Shown here: positions 27,924 through 37,311 of the stretch, in pieces
Layout: every line of letters begins with the position of its first letter
Numbering within the stretch: the first letter of the stretch is position 1
Source of the DNA: Amycolatopsis echigonensis
GTDB lineage: Bacteria; Actinomycetota; Actinomycetes; Mycobacteriales; Pseudonocardiaceae
Reading direction: 5' to 3'
DNA length: 64,000 bases
Assembly: GCF_014174495.1 (NCBI RefSeq)
Contig: NZ_JACJHR010000015.1
Span: 62,001 to 126,000, forward strand
The notes under the pieces: generated by a model
What the model saw: only the letters and a program-made list of their open reading frames with translations
Database searches by the model: none
Told to the model about the DNA's origin: nothing
Position numbers and translations under genes: made by a program

Positions 27924-28469
27924 TTACCACTGTCGCGAGGGTGACGAAACGGGTACGACGGGTACGCGATAGCGCAAGTAGCCGAAGGTCCGCGGCAGGC
28001 CCGCCAGCACCAGCACGAGCAGCACCGCCGCCGCCAGCGCGACGCGGTCGAGCGCGGCGAAATTCTCGAACCGCAGCAGCGTCCGGAAGTACGCGAGATA
28101 CGCCGGGGAACCGCCCTGCGCGGGCTCCAGCAGAAGCGCGCTGAGCGCGAGCAACGAGCCCGCGATAAGCAGCACCGCGCCGGCTGTGGCGCGGAAAAAG
28201 GTCGCGATCGCACCGAGCAGCAAGACCAGCGAAGCGGCCAGGTACGCGGCGAGATCGGCGAGCGTCAACGGCGGGAGGTCGCCGAGGCTGAACCCGGACG
28301 GAATGTCGAGGAACAGCTTTGCCGGAAGATACCCGGACGTCGCGGCGGCGACGAGCCCGAACAACCCGGCCGCGATCGCGGTGCTCCCGTTCGGCCGGTA
28401 CGGCGCCGGCTCCGCCTCGGAGGATTCCCGTTCCCGCTGCCGTGCCGGAAGTCCGTGCAGGCCGCTCAC
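27924..28469 (-). CDS. Four-helix integral membrane protein, unknown function
   Basis: 181 residues with about four hydrophobic helices (STAIAAGLFGLVAAATSGYL, LAAYLAASLVLLLGAIATFF, AVLLIAGSLLALSALLLEP, VALAAAVLLVLVLAGLP) preceded by a short charged, Pro-containing tail (EAEPAPYRPNGST). The NG(S/A)TAI entry to the first helix resembles the same point of the upstream Pro-rich protein, so the two may be distant paralogues. GTG 28469 has AGGGGGGA 7 nt upstream; longer starts lack one. Confidence 0.68.
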   Translation of the reverse strand: MSGLHGLPARQRERESSEAEPAPYRPNGSTAIAAGLFGLVAAATSGYLPAKLFLDIPSGFSLGDLPPLTLADLAAYLAASLVLLLGAIATFFRATAGAVLLIAGSLLALSALLLEPAQGGSPAYLAYFRTLLRFENFAALDRVALAAAVLLVLVLAGLPRTFGYLRYRVPVVPVSSPSRQW

Positions 28470-28643
28470 GGCAGATCCCCCCTGGCTTGGAAAGGCGATT
28501 CGGACGGCGCCCACCCTAGCCCGGAAATGCGCGATGAGGGACCGGCGCGAGCGCATGGGCGCCGCAATTCCCCCGGCTGCCGGAACCGCCGGGAAAAGGC
28601 CACCACCTTTTCGCGAATCCCGCAAAAGACGGACCGGAAACGA

Positions 28644-28681
28644 CGAAGGGCGCCGCCGTCGCGAGACGGAGACGCCCTTCG
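28644..28681 (-). terminator. Terminator hairpin after the Gly/Pro-rich gene
   Basis: CGAAGGGCG pairs with CGCCCTTCG (9 bp) and encloses a second stem CCGTC-GCGA-GACGG. It sits 16 nt beyond the stop of the 488-residue Gly/Pro-rich gene, between it and the 181-residue gene on the same strand. Confidence 0.7.
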
Positions 28682-28696
28682 CGGAGATTCAGCGAG

Positions 28697-30163
28697 TCAC
28701 CACTGCTGCGGCGGCTGCTGGCCCGGCTGGCCGTAGCCCGGAGGGGGCTGCTGCCCGCCCGGCGGCGGGTACTGGCCCGGCTGGCCGAAACCGCCCGGCT
28801 GCTGCGGCGGCTGGCCGTAGCCCGGCTGCTGGCCCGGGTGGCCGTAACCGGGAGGCGGCTGCTGGCCGAAGCCCGGCTGCGGGAAGCCCCCGCTGCCCGG
28901 GTTCGGACCGCCCGGCTGGCCCGGCTGCGGGAAGCCGCCGCTGCCCGGGTTGGGTCCGCCCGGAGGCGGGAAACCGCCGGACTGCGGCTGGCCGAAGCCC
29001 TGCTGTCCGCCGAAGCCGCCCGGCTGCTGCGGGCCACCAGGGCCACCCGGCCCACCGGGGCCGCCCGGACCGCCGGAGCCGCCCGAGGACGAACCGAGGC
29101 CGACGTACTGCGAGGTGGCCGGGATGATCGCGACCACGCCGATGATCAGGATGATGATGCCGAGGATCAGCGTCAGCATGCCGCCGCCGCTCGTCGCGCT
29201 GGAGCCGGCGCCGCCGTACTTGTCGGCGAAGGAGCTGCTGACCGAGGTCCCGGACTTCGCCAGGATCGAGAACAGCAGCAGCAGCACGCCGCCGACGAGC
29301 ACGCCGATCGGGGCGAGCTTGCGCAGCACGGCGGCGCGCGAGGCGAGCGCCAGCGCGACGCCGCCTGCCAGCGCGATCACCGCGCCGACCAGGATCATGA
29401 TCACGTAGAACCACAGCGTGCCCGGCGACGCGAGACCGGCCTCGTCGAACAGCTTCTGGTACCGGCTCGAGCTGTCGTACATCTTCGAGTAGTCGCTGGT
29501 GTCGCTCATGTAACCGAACGAGACGATCAGCGCGACCAGGCCGAGCACCGCGGTGATGCCGCCGGCGATGTAGCCGTACAGCGCGTTGCCGCCGCCCGAG
29601 GACTGCGCGGGGGACGCGCCGAACTGTGCGGGCTGGCCGAAGCCCTGCTGACCCGGCTGCCCGGGCTGGCCGAACGCGCCCTGCGGCGGGCCGCCGAAGC
29701 CGCCCTGGTCGTAGCCGCCCGGCTGGCCGAAGCCCTGCGGCGGCTGTCCCGGCTGCCCGGGCTGACCCGGCTGGCCGAAGCCCTGCGGGGCGCCGAACCC
29801 GGCGACCGCGGCCGGGTTGTCCGCCGCGCTCGGCGGCGGGGCGTACGGGATGTTCTGCGGCTGCTGGCTCGGCGGGACCAGCTGCGTCGACTCGGCGTTG
29901 CCCTCGGCGCTCACGGGGTTGACCACCTGGGTGGCGTTCGAGTCAGCCGGCTGTCCCGGCTGCACGACCTGCGTCGGTTCCGGGGTGTCGCCGAAGGTGC
30001 CGCCGCCATGGGAGGGCTGCTGCGGCTGGCCCGGCTGGACCACCTGGGTCGGCTCCGACGCGCCGAAGGGACTGTCCTGCTGCGGTGTAGGACCACTCGA
30101 CGGGCCCTGCGGCGGCTGCTGGCCGCCGTCCCAGGGCTGGTTCGGTGGCTGCGGAGCACTCAT
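28697..30163 (-). CDS. Gly/Pro/Gln-rich membrane protein
   Basis: 488 residues with a disordered N-terminal 190 residues containing a thrice-repeated TQVV(Q/N)P motif ([10 protein letters not shown] twice, then TQVVNPVS), four hydrophobic segments ([79 protein letters not shown]), and a disordered tail of (GGP)n and GFGQPGQ-type repeats. The T-Q-x-V repeats resemble phosphothreonine (FHA-binding) sites of Ser/Thr kinase substrates, an inference. ATG 30163 lacks a good ribosome site. No enzymatic motif. Confidence 0.78.
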   Translation of the reverse strand: MSAPQPPNQPWDGGQQPPQGPSSGPTPQQDSPFGASEPTQVVQPGQPQQPSHGGGTFGDTPEPTQVVQPGQPADSNATQVVNPVSAEGNAESTQLVPPSQQPQNIPYAPPPSAADNPAAVAGFGAPQGFGQPGQPGQPGQPPQGFGQPGGYDQGGFGGPPQGAFGQPGQPGQQGFGQPAQFGASPAQSSGGGNALYGYIAGGITAVLGLVALIVSFGYMSDTSDYSKMYDSSSRYQKLFDEAGLASPGTLWFYVIMILVGAVIALAGGVALALASRAAVLRKLAPIGVLVGGVLLLLFSILAKSGTSVSSSFADKYGGAGSSATSGGGMLTLILGIIILIIGVVAIIPATSQYVGLGSSSGGSGGPGGPGGPGGPGGPQQPGGFGGQQGFGQPQSGGFPPPGGPNPGSGGFPQPGQPGGPNPGSGGFPQPGFGQQPPPGYGHPGQQPGYGQPPQQPGGFGQPGQYPPPGGQQPPPGYGQPGQQPPQQW

Positions 30164-30229
30164 GTGGGTCTTGAACCCCCTTGACGAGGACGCGAAAAAG
30201 TTCTATTCGGCCGTAACGCTATCGGATGC

Positions 30230-30261
30230 CCGGCCGGGACGCTCGCAGACGCCCCGGCCGG
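30230..30261 (-). terminator. Terminator-like hairpin after cbs
   Basis: CCGGCCGGG and CCCGGCCGG form a perfect 9-bp stem around a 14-nt loop, 19 nt beyond the cbs stop. No T-run on the transcript side, so a factor-independent role is uncertain. Confidence 0.5.
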
Positions 30262-30279
30262 CCTTCCGCGAGGTCCGGG

Positions 30280-31650
30280 CTAGCGGCCCGCGAGGAACGC
30301 GAGCAGATCGTGCCTGGTGACGACGCCCGCCGGCTTGCCGTCGATCAGCACCAGCGCGCCGTCGGCCCCCTCGAGCGCCTTCATCGCGGCGCTCACCTGC
30401 TCGCCCGCCCCGATCGTGGGCAGCGGCGGCGACATGTGCGTCTCCAGCCGGTCGGCCAGCTGGGCCTTGCCGGTGAACAGCGCGTCGAGCAGGTCGCGCT
30501 CGTTGACCGCGCCGACCACCTCGGCGGCCATCACCGGCGGTTCGGCGCTGACCACGGGCATCTGGCTCACGCCGAATTCCGACAGGATCGCCACCGCTTC
30601 GGCGACCGTCTCGTTCGGATGCGAGTGCACGAGGCTGGGCAGCGCGCCGGACTTGCGGGTCAGCACGTCGCCGACGGTCGCGCCGGAGGAGTCCGGCGGG
30701 AGGAAGCCGTAGGACGACATCCAGCCGTCGTTGAACACCTTGGTGAGGTAGCCGCGGCCGCCGTCGGGCAGCAGCACGACCACGACGTCGTCCTCGGTCA
30801 GCCCCTCGGCCAGCTTGAGCGCGGCGGCCACGGCCATCCCGCACGAACCGCCGACGAGCAGGCCTTCCTCGGTCGCGAGCCGGCGCGTGGTCTCGAAGGA
30901 GTGCGCGTCGCTGATCGGGATGATCTGGTCCGCGATGTTCCGGTCGTAGGTTTCCGGCCAGAAGTCCTCGCCGACGCCCTCGACCAGGTACGGCCGGCCG
31001 CTGCCGCCGGAGTACACCGAGCCCTCGGGATCGGCCCCGATGACCTGGACGCGGCCGTCGCTGACCTCCTTCAGGTACTTGCCGGTGCCGGAGATCGTGC
31101 CGCCGGTGCCGACGCCCGCGACGAAGTGGGTGATCTTGCCGTCGGTCTGCCGCCAGAGCTCGGGGCCGGTGGAGTAGTAGTGGCTGGCCGGGTTCTCCGG
31201 GTTGGCGTACTGGTTGGGCTTCCAGGCGCCCTCGATCTCGCGCACGAGCCGGTCGGACACGTTGTAGTAGGAGTCGGGGTGCTCGGGAGCGACCGCGGTG
31301 GGGCACACGACGACGCGGGCGCCGTACGCGCGCAGCACGTTGCGTTTGTCCTCGCTCACCTTGTCCGGGCAGACGAACACGCACTGGTAGCCCTTGCGCT
31401 GGGCGACCATGGCGAGCCCGACCCCGGTGTTGCCCGAGGTGGGCTCGACGATCGTGCCGCCAGGGCGCAGTTCGCCGGAGGCTTCGGCGGCCTCGATCAT
31501 CCGCAGCGCGATCCGGTCCTTCACGCTGCCGCCCGGGTTGACGTACTCGACCTTGGCGAGCACGAGCGGCTTGAGCCCCCGCGTAAGCGAATTCAGCTTG
31601 ACCAGCGGGGTGTTGCCCACGAGGTCCACGATGTGTTCTGCGTACTCCAC
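30280..31650 (-). CDS. cbs: Cystathionine beta-synthase
   Basis: PLP enzyme condensing serine (or O-acetylserine) with homocysteine to cystathionine. 456 residues. VNPGGSVKDRIAL holds the PLP lysine, EPTSGNTGVGLAMV the substrate loop and FVAGVGTGGTISGTGKYL the phosphate-binding glycines. Two C-terminal CBS domains follow (TVGDVLTRKSGALPSLVHSH and FTGKAQLADRLETHMSPPLP onward), as in the mycobacterial Rv1077 type. GTG 31650 is the only reasonable start; the ribosome site is weak. Works with metB upstream in transsulfuration. Confidence 0.95.
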   Translation of the reverse strand: MEYAEHIVDLVGNTPLVKLNSLTRGLKPLVLAKVEYVNPGGSVKDRIALRMIEAAEASGELRPGGTIVEPTSGNTGVGLAMVAQRKGYQCVFVCPDKVSEDKRNVLRAYGARVVVCPTAVAPEHPDSYYNVSDRLVREIEGAWKPNQYANPENPASHYYSTGPELWRQTDGKITHFVAGVGTGGTISGTGKYLKEVSDGRVQVIGADPEGSVYSGGSGRPYLVEGVGEDFWPETYDRNIADQIIPISDAHSFETTRRLATEEGLLVGGSCGMAVAAALKLAEGLTEDDVVVVLLPDGGRGYLTKVFNDGWMSSYGFLPPDSSGATVGDVLTRKSGALPSLVHSHPNETVAEAVAILSEFGVSQMPVVSAEPPVMAAEVVGAVNERDLLDALFTGKAQLADRLETHMSPPLPTIGAGEQVSAAMKALEGADGALVLIDGKPAGVVTRHDLLAFLAGR

Positions 31651-31683
31651 CCGGCCAGCCTAAACAGGCGGGTGCCGGACCGG

Positions 31684-31776
31684 CTAGCTCGGGACCGCCG
31701 CACGCCGATCCGTGATCCCGTCCCGGAGATCCGTCCCGGCCCGCGGTGCCGCACCCCAACGCTTGATGGCGCCCAT
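31684..31776 (-). CDS. Possible 30-residue small protein
   Basis: A short frame, ATG to TAG, beginning MGAIKRWGAAPRAG and ending RRAAVPS, with GGAGGTGA 7 nt before the ATG, one of the better ribosome sites in this stretch. It lies alone between cbs and the pentapeptide gene, basic (about 6 Arg/Lys), and nearly all codons end in G or C, as real genes here do. Such a short frame can arise by chance; evidence is the ribosome site and codon pattern only. Confidence 0.35.
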   Translation of the reverse strand: MGAIKRWGAAPRAGTDLRDGITDRRAAVPS

Positions 31777-31844
31777 TGCCGGTTCACCTCCTGGTCGGGG
31801 ATCCACTTCGTGTTGACTCTCCACGAATCTTGGTGGTTCCGCCG

Positions 31845-32759
31845 TTATTCCGGAACGCTCGAAGGGACCACGCGGAGCCAGCCGTCGTCGCCGGGTTCCT
31901 CGGTCCAGCCGGGCGGCCAGGAGCGTTTGTATCCGGGCTTCGCGAGCGCTCCGGCCAGCCGGGCTTCCGAGTTCATCCCGAATTCCGCGTGCTGTTCGAA
32001 CTTCGTGCCGCGGAAAACGTCGCGCTCGCCGCCGAAGACGGTGCCGCGGAAGTCCGCGCGGTCGTGGAACGTGGCTTCATGAAAATCGGCTTTGGTGCCG
32101 AATTCCGTACCGCGAAAGGTCGCGATTTCCTGAAATTCGGTCTGATAGCAAACAATGGAACGGATCCGGCAGTGTGACAGGGTCAGCGCGATGAGCTCGG
32201 CTCCGGAGAAGTCGAGGTCGATGTCCGGCCAGTACGACCCGTTCGGTTCCTCCCCGGCGCCCGGGCGCAGGTGCAGCATCAGGATCCGCTGCGCGGCCTT
32301 GCGCACCTGGACCTCTTCGTCCGTGCCGTCGAGCGGCATCCGCAGGTACGCGCAGAGGACGTTGACGATGGTCTGCCGCTGGTCCGCGTGGCTTTGCGCG
32401 AGCCGTTCGAGCGCGTACAGCCCGGCCAGCCGGACCGGGGCCTTGTCGCTGCCGAGCTGGTCGGCGGCCTTGCCGTACATGTCGGTGATCCGGCGCTCGG
32501 TCGCGTCGTGGTCCTTCTGTTCCAGATCCAGTTCCGCGGACCGCTGGCGTCGCGCGGCGAGCAGGAGCGCGGCCGCGCCGCCGGTGCCGACGACGATGCT
32601 CGAGGCCGTGCGCAACGCGTCGAGCCGAGACGAATCCGCCGGGGTGCCGCCGCCGAGCAGCCACAGCAGCAGAGCCGCCGCGACGGCCGCGAGCAGCACG
32701 ATGCCGGTCCCCCACCACGCGATGGTGCGCGTGGACAACACCCGGTTGCGCTCTGTCAC
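31845..32759 (-). CDS. Membrane-anchored pentapeptide-repeat protein
   Basis: 304 residues: two N-terminal transmembrane helices (IAWWGTGIVLLAAVAAALLL, SSIVVGTGGAAALLLAARRQ), a charged helical linker (DLEQKDHDATERRITDMYGK), then Arg-rich ALRRL-type helical motifs (APVRLAGLYALERLAQSH) and a short right-handed pentapeptide-repeat domain (ATFRGTEFGTKADFHEATF, HDRADFRGTVF). This TM-helix-pentapeptide plan is common in actinobacteria; function unknown. GTG 32759 is used, with GGAGG upstream; divergent from the thiolase gene. Confidence 0.8.
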   Translation of the reverse strand: MTERNRVLSTRTIAWWGTGIVLLAAVAAALLLWLLGGGTPADSSRLDALRTASSIVVGTGGAAALLLAARRQRSAELDLEQKDHDATERRITDMYGKAADQLGSDKAPVRLAGLYALERLAQSHADQRQTIVNVLCAYLRMPLDGTDEEVQVRKAAQRILMLHLRPGAGEEPNGSYWPDIDLDFSGAELIALTLSHCRIRSIVCYQTEFQEIATFRGTEFGTKADFHEATFHDRADFRGTVFGGERDVFRGTKFEQHAEFGMNSEARLAGALAKPGYKRSWPPGWTEEPGDDGWLRVVPSSVPE

Positions 32760-32879
32760 GGCGGAAATCCTCCCACGGGAGCAAGGTGGTGCATGTCGCC
32801 TTCGGCTTTCGATCGGACGCCGGACGCGGCAAGATGGTGAGCAACCGCTTAGTGCCGCCGACCCGAGGATGTGTCTGTC

Positions 32880-34100
32880 ATGCCCGAAGCTGTCATCGTC
32901 TCCACCGCCCGCTCCCCGATCGGACGCGCCGGGAAGGGCTCTCTGGTCGGGATGCGTCCCGACGACCTGGCCGTGCAGATGGTGCGCGCGGCGCTGGACA
33001 AGGTGCCCCAGCTCGACCCGGCCGACATCGACGACCTGATGCTCGGCTGCGGCCTGCCCGGCGGCGAGTCCGGCTTCAACATGGGCCGCGCGGTGGCCGT
33101 CGAACTCGGCTACGACCACCTGCCCGGCTGCACGATCACCCGGTACTGCTCCTCCAGCTTGCAGACCACCCGGATGGCGCTGCACGCGATCAAGGCGGGC
33201 GAGGGCGACGTCTTCATCTCGGCGGGCGTCGAGACCGTGTCGCGGTTCGCCAACGGCAGCTCCGACTCCTGGCCGAACACGCACAACCCGCTGTTCGCCG
33301 AGGCCGAGGCGCGCACGCAGGCCACCGCCGAGTCCGGTGCGGACAGCTGGCAGGACCCGCGCGAGAACGGGCAGCTCCCGGACGTCTACATCGCGATGGG
33401 CCAGACCGCGGAGAACCTCGCGCGGCTCAAGGGCATCACCCGCGAGGAGATGGACGAGTTCGGCGTGCGCTCGCAGAACCTCGCCGAGAAGGCCATCGCG
33501 GACGGTTTCTGGGCCAAGGACATCACGCCGGTCACGCTCCCGGACGGCACGGTCGTGTCGAAGGACGACGGTCCGCGCGCGGGCGTCACGCTCGAGGGCG
33601 TGTCCGGGCTGAAGCCGGTCTTCCGCCCCGACGGCCGGATCACCGCCGGCAACTGCTGCCCGCTCAACGACGGCGCGGCGGCCGTCGTGATCATGTCCGA
33701 CACGAAGGCGCGCGAACTGGGCCTGACGCCGCTGGCGCGCGTCGTGTCCACCGGCGTCACCGGGCTGTCGCCGGAGATCATGGGCTACGGCCCGGTCGAG
33801 GCGTCGAAGCAGGCGCTGTCCCGCGCCGGTCTGTCCATTTCGGACATCGACCTGGTCGAGATCAACGAGGCGTTCGCCGCGCAGGTCATCCCGTCCTACC
33901 GCGACCTCGGCATCGACCTGGACCGGCTGAACGTCAACGGCGGCGCGATCGCGGTCGGCCACCCGTTCGGCATGACCGGCGCGCGGATCACCTCGACGCT
34001 GATCAACTCCCTGCAGCACCACGACAAGCAGTTCGGCCTCGAGACGATGTGCGTCGGCGGCGGACAGGGCATGGCGATGGTGCTGGAGCGGCTTTCCTAG
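32880..34100 (+). CDS. Acetyl-CoA acyltransferase (thiolase)
   Basis: Thiolase, 406 residues, cleaving 3-ketoacyl-CoA with CoA in beta-oxidation. Catalytic residues are visible: the nucleophile Cys in [20 protein letters not shown], the His in [19 protein letters not shown], and the second Cys in [32 protein letters not shown] is the N-terminal signature. ATG 32880 has GAGGA 10 nt upstream; GTG 32871 is too close to it. FadA3 (Rv1074c) closes the same syntenic block in M. tuberculosis. A partner 3-hydroxyacyl-CoA dehydrogenase is not in the window. Confidence 0.93.
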   Translation: MPEAVIVSTARSPIGRAGKGSLVGMRPDDLAVQMVRAALDKVPQLDPADIDDLMLGCGLPGGESGFNMGRAVAVELGYDHLPGCTITRYCSSSLQTTRMALHAIKAGEGDVFISAGVETVSRFANGSSDSWPNTHNPLFAEAEARTQATAESGADSWQDPRENGQLPDVYIAMGQTAENLARLKGITREEMDEFGVRSQNLAEKAIADGFWAKDITPVTLPDGTVVSKDDGPRAGVTLEGVSGLKPVFRPDGRITAGNCCPLNDGAAAVVIMSDTKARELGLTPLARVVSTGVTGLSPEIMGYGPVEASKQALSRAGLSISDIDLVEINEAFAAQVIPSYRDLGIDLDRLNVNGGAIAVGHPFGMTGARITSTLINSLQHHDKQFGLETMCVGGGQGMAMVLERLS

Positions 34101-34108
34101 TTCCGGCA

Positions 34109-34152
34109 ACGAGAAGGGACGCCCGCGGGGTTTCGCGGGCGGCCCTTCTCGT
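34109..34152. terminator. Bidirectional terminator between thiolase and DHA2 exporter
   Basis: ACGAGAAGGGACGCCCGCG and CGCGGGCGGCCCTTCTCGT form a 19-bp stem with one mismatch and a GGGTTT loop, in the 63-nt gap of two convergent genes. Confidence 0.85.
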
Positions 34153-34163
34153 CGGATAGAACG

Positions 34164-35696
34164 TCAGTGCATCAGCACCGGCGGAGCGGTCTCGCCGGAT
34201 TCCGCCGCCTCGGGCACCACGCGTTTCTTCGGCAGGAAGAACGCGGGCACCAGGCACAGCGCCAGCAGAATCGTCCCCCACAGGAACGTCGTCGCGAACG
34301 ACTCGCCCGCGAGGCCGGCCGCGGCGTCGTGCGTCGCCGGGTTCGTCGTCGCCGCGGTGGCGACCAGCTGGCCCTGGCTCGTGGGGACGCCGAACTTCCC
34401 GGCGAGCAGTGCCGCCAGGATGATCGACATCACCGCGGACCCGATCGCGCCCGCGGTCTGCTGCAGGATGTTCGTCGCGGTCGACGCCTTCGCCATGTCC
34501 TTGGGCCGCAAGGTCTGCAGCGCGGCCGAGGTGATCGGCATCATCGTGCAGCCCATGCCGATGCCCATCACGAACAGCGCGGACAACAGCTCCCAGTACG
34601 GCGTGGTCGCGCTGACCCGCGTGAACACCACCATGCCCAGCGCGATCAAGACGAGGCCGGGCAGCACGATCTTGCGCGCGGCGATCTTGTCCGCGAGCCG
34701 TCCGGTGACCGGCATCGCCAGCATCGCGCCCAGGCCCTGCGGGGCCAGCAGCAGACCCGCGTTGAGCGCGGTCTCGCCGCGCACCAGCACGAAATACGTG
34801 GGCAACAGCAGCATCGCGCCGAAGAAGCCGATGCAGAACACCGACATCGTGATCATCGCGACCGAGAACGACCGGTTGCGGAACAGCTTCAGGTCGATCA
34901 GCGGATGCTCCATGGTCCGCGCCCGCAGCACGAACGCGACCAGCAACACCAGCCCGGCCAGCGCGGGCAGCCACACCTGGAGGTCCGCGACGGTGCCGGT
35001 GGACGGGATCCGCGAGACGCCGAAGATCAGCGCGGCCAGCCCCGGCGACACCATCAGCATGCCGAGGAAGTCGAACGGGTTGCCGGGTTCCGGGTTGTCT
35101 TTCGGCAGCAGCCGCAGCGCGAGCAGGAAGGCGATCACGCCGATCGGGACGTTGAGGTAGAAGATCCAGCGCCAGCTCACCGAGTCGACCAGCCAGCCGC
35201 CGAGGATCGGACCGCAGATCGGGCCGAGCAGCATCGGCACGCCCAGCACGGCCATCACCCGGCCGATCCGCTGCGGACCGGCCGCCCGGGTCAGGATCGT
35301 CATGCCGGCCGGCATCAGCATGCCGCCGCCGAGGCCCTGCACGACGCGGAACGCGATCAGCGATTCGACGTTCCAGGCGAGCCCGGCCAGCATCGACCCG
35401 ACCAGGAAGGTGCCGATCGCGAGCAGGTACAGCCGTTTCGTGCCGAACCGGTCGGACGCCCATCCGGTGACCGGGATGACGGTCGCCAGCGCCAGCATGT
35501 AGCCGGTCGCGACCCACTGGATGGTGTCGAACGACGTGGTGAACTGGATGGTGAGCTTCTGGAGAGCGACGTTGACCACGGTGGTGTCGAGGATCGCCAT
35601 GATGGCGCCGAGCACCACCACGGAAGCGACCTTCAGCACTCCCCGGTCGAGTTTGTCACCGGCATCCGGCACGGCCGGATCCGCTGGTGCGGACAT
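34164..35696 (-). CDS. DHA2-family (EmrB/QacA-type) MFS exporter
   Basis: Proton-driven multidrug exporter of 510 residues with about 14 membrane helices. Signature pieces: LDTTVVNVALQKL (DHA motif D1, LDxTVVNVALP), WVATGYMLALATVIPVTGWA, DRFGTKRLYLLAIGTFLVGS (motif A), RVVQGLGGGMLMP (motif B), and LGGWLVDSVSWRWIFYLNVP (motif C region). Substrate cannot be told. ATG 35696 has GGGG 6 nt upstream. No TetR or MarR regulator is adjacent. Confidence 0.92.
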   Translation of the reverse strand: MSAPADPAVPDAGDKLDRGVLKVASVVVLGAIMAILDTTVVNVALQKLTIQFTTSFDTIQWVATGYMLALATVIPVTGWASDRFGTKRLYLLAIGTFLVGSMLAGLAWNVESLIAFRVVQGLGGGMLMPAGMTILTRAAGPQRIGRVMAVLGVPMLLGPICGPILGGWLVDSVSWRWIFYLNVPIGVIAFLLALRLLPKDNPEPGNPFDFLGMLMVSPGLAALIFGVSRIPSTGTVADLQVWLPALAGLVLLVAFVLRARTMEHPLIDLKLFRNRSFSVAMITMSVFCIGFFGAMLLLPTYFVLVRGETALNAGLLLAPQGLGAMLAMPVTGRLADKIAARKIVLPGLVLIALGMVVFTRVSATTPYWELLSALFVMGIGMGCTMMPITSAALQTLRPKDMAKASTATNILQQTAGAIGSAVMSIILAALLAGKFGVPTSQGQLVATAATTNPATHDAAAGLAGESFATTFLWGTILLALCLVPAFFLPKKRVVPEAAESGETAPPVLMH

Positions 35697-35832
35697 GCGG
35701 AACCCCATCTGTGAGTGGTGAAGCGCAAGCCCGCGACGCGACAATACGACCGCGGTTCCCCCTTGCGCACGCTCCAGACTAGCCGAGCGGCAAGCGGCGA
35801 CGCAGCCTTTTTCGCTGGCGGACGAACTGCGT

Positions 35833-35874
35833 GGGGACTTTTCGCGCAGCCACGATGACCTGCGAAAAGTCCCC
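35833..35874 (-). terminator. Terminator hairpin, member of a repeated element
   Basis: GGGGACTTTTCGC and GCGAAAAGTCCCC form a perfect 13-bp stem around a 16-nt loop, 7 nt beyond the stop of the YeeE/YedE gene. A diverged copy of both arms is seen at about 41513-41585. Confidence 0.75.
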
Positions 35875-35881
35875 GCCCGAG

Positions 35882-37156
35882 TCAGCAGATACTGTCCGTG
35901 CGCACCGGGTTGCCCAAACCGAACAACGGCCGCAGTTTCAGCCCGATCCAGGTGCCGAAAAGCGCGAACGCGCCCCACAGCCAGCCGTGCAGGCTGCCGA
36001 CGGAAATGCCGCCGAGGTACGCGCCGATGTTGCAGCCGTTCGCCAGTCGTGCGCCGATGCCCATCAGGATTCCGCCGAGGATCGCGGCGACCGCGGTGCG
36101 CCACGGGATCGAGCTGTGGATCTTCCACGCGCCCGCGGCCGCGGCGGCGACGAACGCGCCGATCATGATGCCGATGTCGGTGAGGCTCGTCTTGTCCTGC
36201 CAGATCGGCTTGGACAGCGACGCCGCGTTCGCCTTCAGCCGCCAGAACTCCCAGTGCTCCGGGTGCAGCCCGAACACCTGGAGGATTTTCGCGCCCCACA
36301 GGCTGAACGCGCTCGTGACGCCCCAGATGCCGCCGGAAACCAGGTACACCGCGCCGGCCAGCACGCCGAGCACGACCGCGCCGACGAGGATCGGCCACGA
36401 GCCGCGGAAGATCCGGGCGAACCCGCGTGCCGTCGGCACGGTGTCGACCGGCGGCGGCACCCGGCGCTTCTGCACGACCCGGGTTACCAGGACGATCGCG
36501 ACCAGCACCGCGATGGTGATCGCCCACGAACCGAACCAGCCGACGTGGTCGGACAGCAGGAACCCGGAGACCTGCGGCCAGCCGGTGAAAAGCGGGTAGC
36601 CCCACGTGTAGAGGACCGAGCCGGTGATGAACCCGCCGAGCGTCAGCACGATCGTCGACTGCCCGGCCCCGACCGCGAACAGCGTCCCGGACGCGCACGC
36701 GCCGCCGAGCTGCATGCCGATCGCGAACAGCGTGGCCCCGACGAACAACGCGAGCCCGATCGGCCCGACGTTCGACACCGGCAGCGGTTTGCTGCCGAAG
36801 AGACCCGCGCCGGTGCCGCAGATGAGGGCGATGAGCGTCGCGGCCGTTCCGAGCAGGAGGGTGTGCGCGCGAAGGCCCTGGCCGTTGCCGACGGCGATGA
36901 ACTGCCGCCACGCGGACGTGAACCCGAAGCGGGAGTGGAAAAGCGCGAGGCCGAGCAGCAGCCCCAGCACGAGCAGAACCCCGAACTTCGCACCGTGCGC
37001 CGCCCAGACGTAGGCGGTCAGCCCGACCGCGAGCACCGCGGCGACGGCCAGCGGCACGACCTTGACCGGCTCTTCCGGTTTAGGTGCCGGAGCCGCACAG
37101 GAGGTTGGGAAATCGAGGAGTTTTCGCTCGTCGACAGGGGAATCAGTGGTCGCCAC
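35882..37156 (-). CDS. YeeE/YedE family sulfur-compound transporter
   Basis: 424 residues, about ten membrane helices, two YeeE/YedE repeats fused in one chain. Each half carries a conserved Cys-containing loop: QLGGACASGTLFAVGAG and LANGCNIGAYLGG, the thiosulfate-handling cysteines of this family. A Pro-rich cytoplasmic N-terminus (EEPVKVV) precedes the first helix. No TusA/sulfurtransferase partner gene is next to it, so only transport of thiosulfate or a related sulfur species can be proposed. GTG 37156 chosen over 37159 for ribosome-site spacing. Confidence 0.85.
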   Translation of the reverse strand: MATTDSPVDERKLLDFPTSCAAPAPKPEEPVKVVPLAVAAVLAVGLTAYVWAAHGAKFGVLLVLGLLLGLALFHSRFGFTSAWRQFIAVGNGQGLRAHTLLLGTAATLIALICGTGAGLFGSKPLPVSNVGPIGLALFVGATLFAIGMQLGGACASGTLFAVGAGQSTIVLTLGGFITGSVLYTWGYPLFTGWPQVSGFLLSDHVGWFGSWAITIAVLVAIVLVTRVVQKRRVPPPVDTVPTARGFARIFRGSWPILVGAVVLGVLAGAVYLVSGGIWGVTSAFSLWGAKILQVFGLHPEHWEFWRLKANAASLSKPIWQDKTSLTDIGIMIGAFVAAAAAGAWKIHSSIPWRTAVAAILGGILMGIGARLANGCNIGAYLGGISVGSLHGWLWGAFALFGTWIGLKLRPLFGLGNPVRTDSIC

Positions 37157-37311
37157 CACGTCTCCTGGGGGTGTCGGGGATTAACGGGGCCTGCCCGGCA
37201 GCGGGCGGCGATCCACGTTAGGTCCCGGTGCGGCCCCGACGCAGCCTGTCTCACGGAGTGCGACGAACGGCCGAAACCGGGCGTCCGGACGGCCCCTTTG
37301 TACCGCCCCGG

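Noticed and set aside
28697..30163. Possible non-coding tandem repeat
   Set aside because: The GC-rich triplet repeats are codons for Gly/Pro/Gln in a continuous frame with four membrane helices.
23493..31650. Riboswitch or T-box upstream of ilvA, metB or cbs
   Set aside because: The leaders are short and show no recognisable conserved stem or S-box-like sequence.
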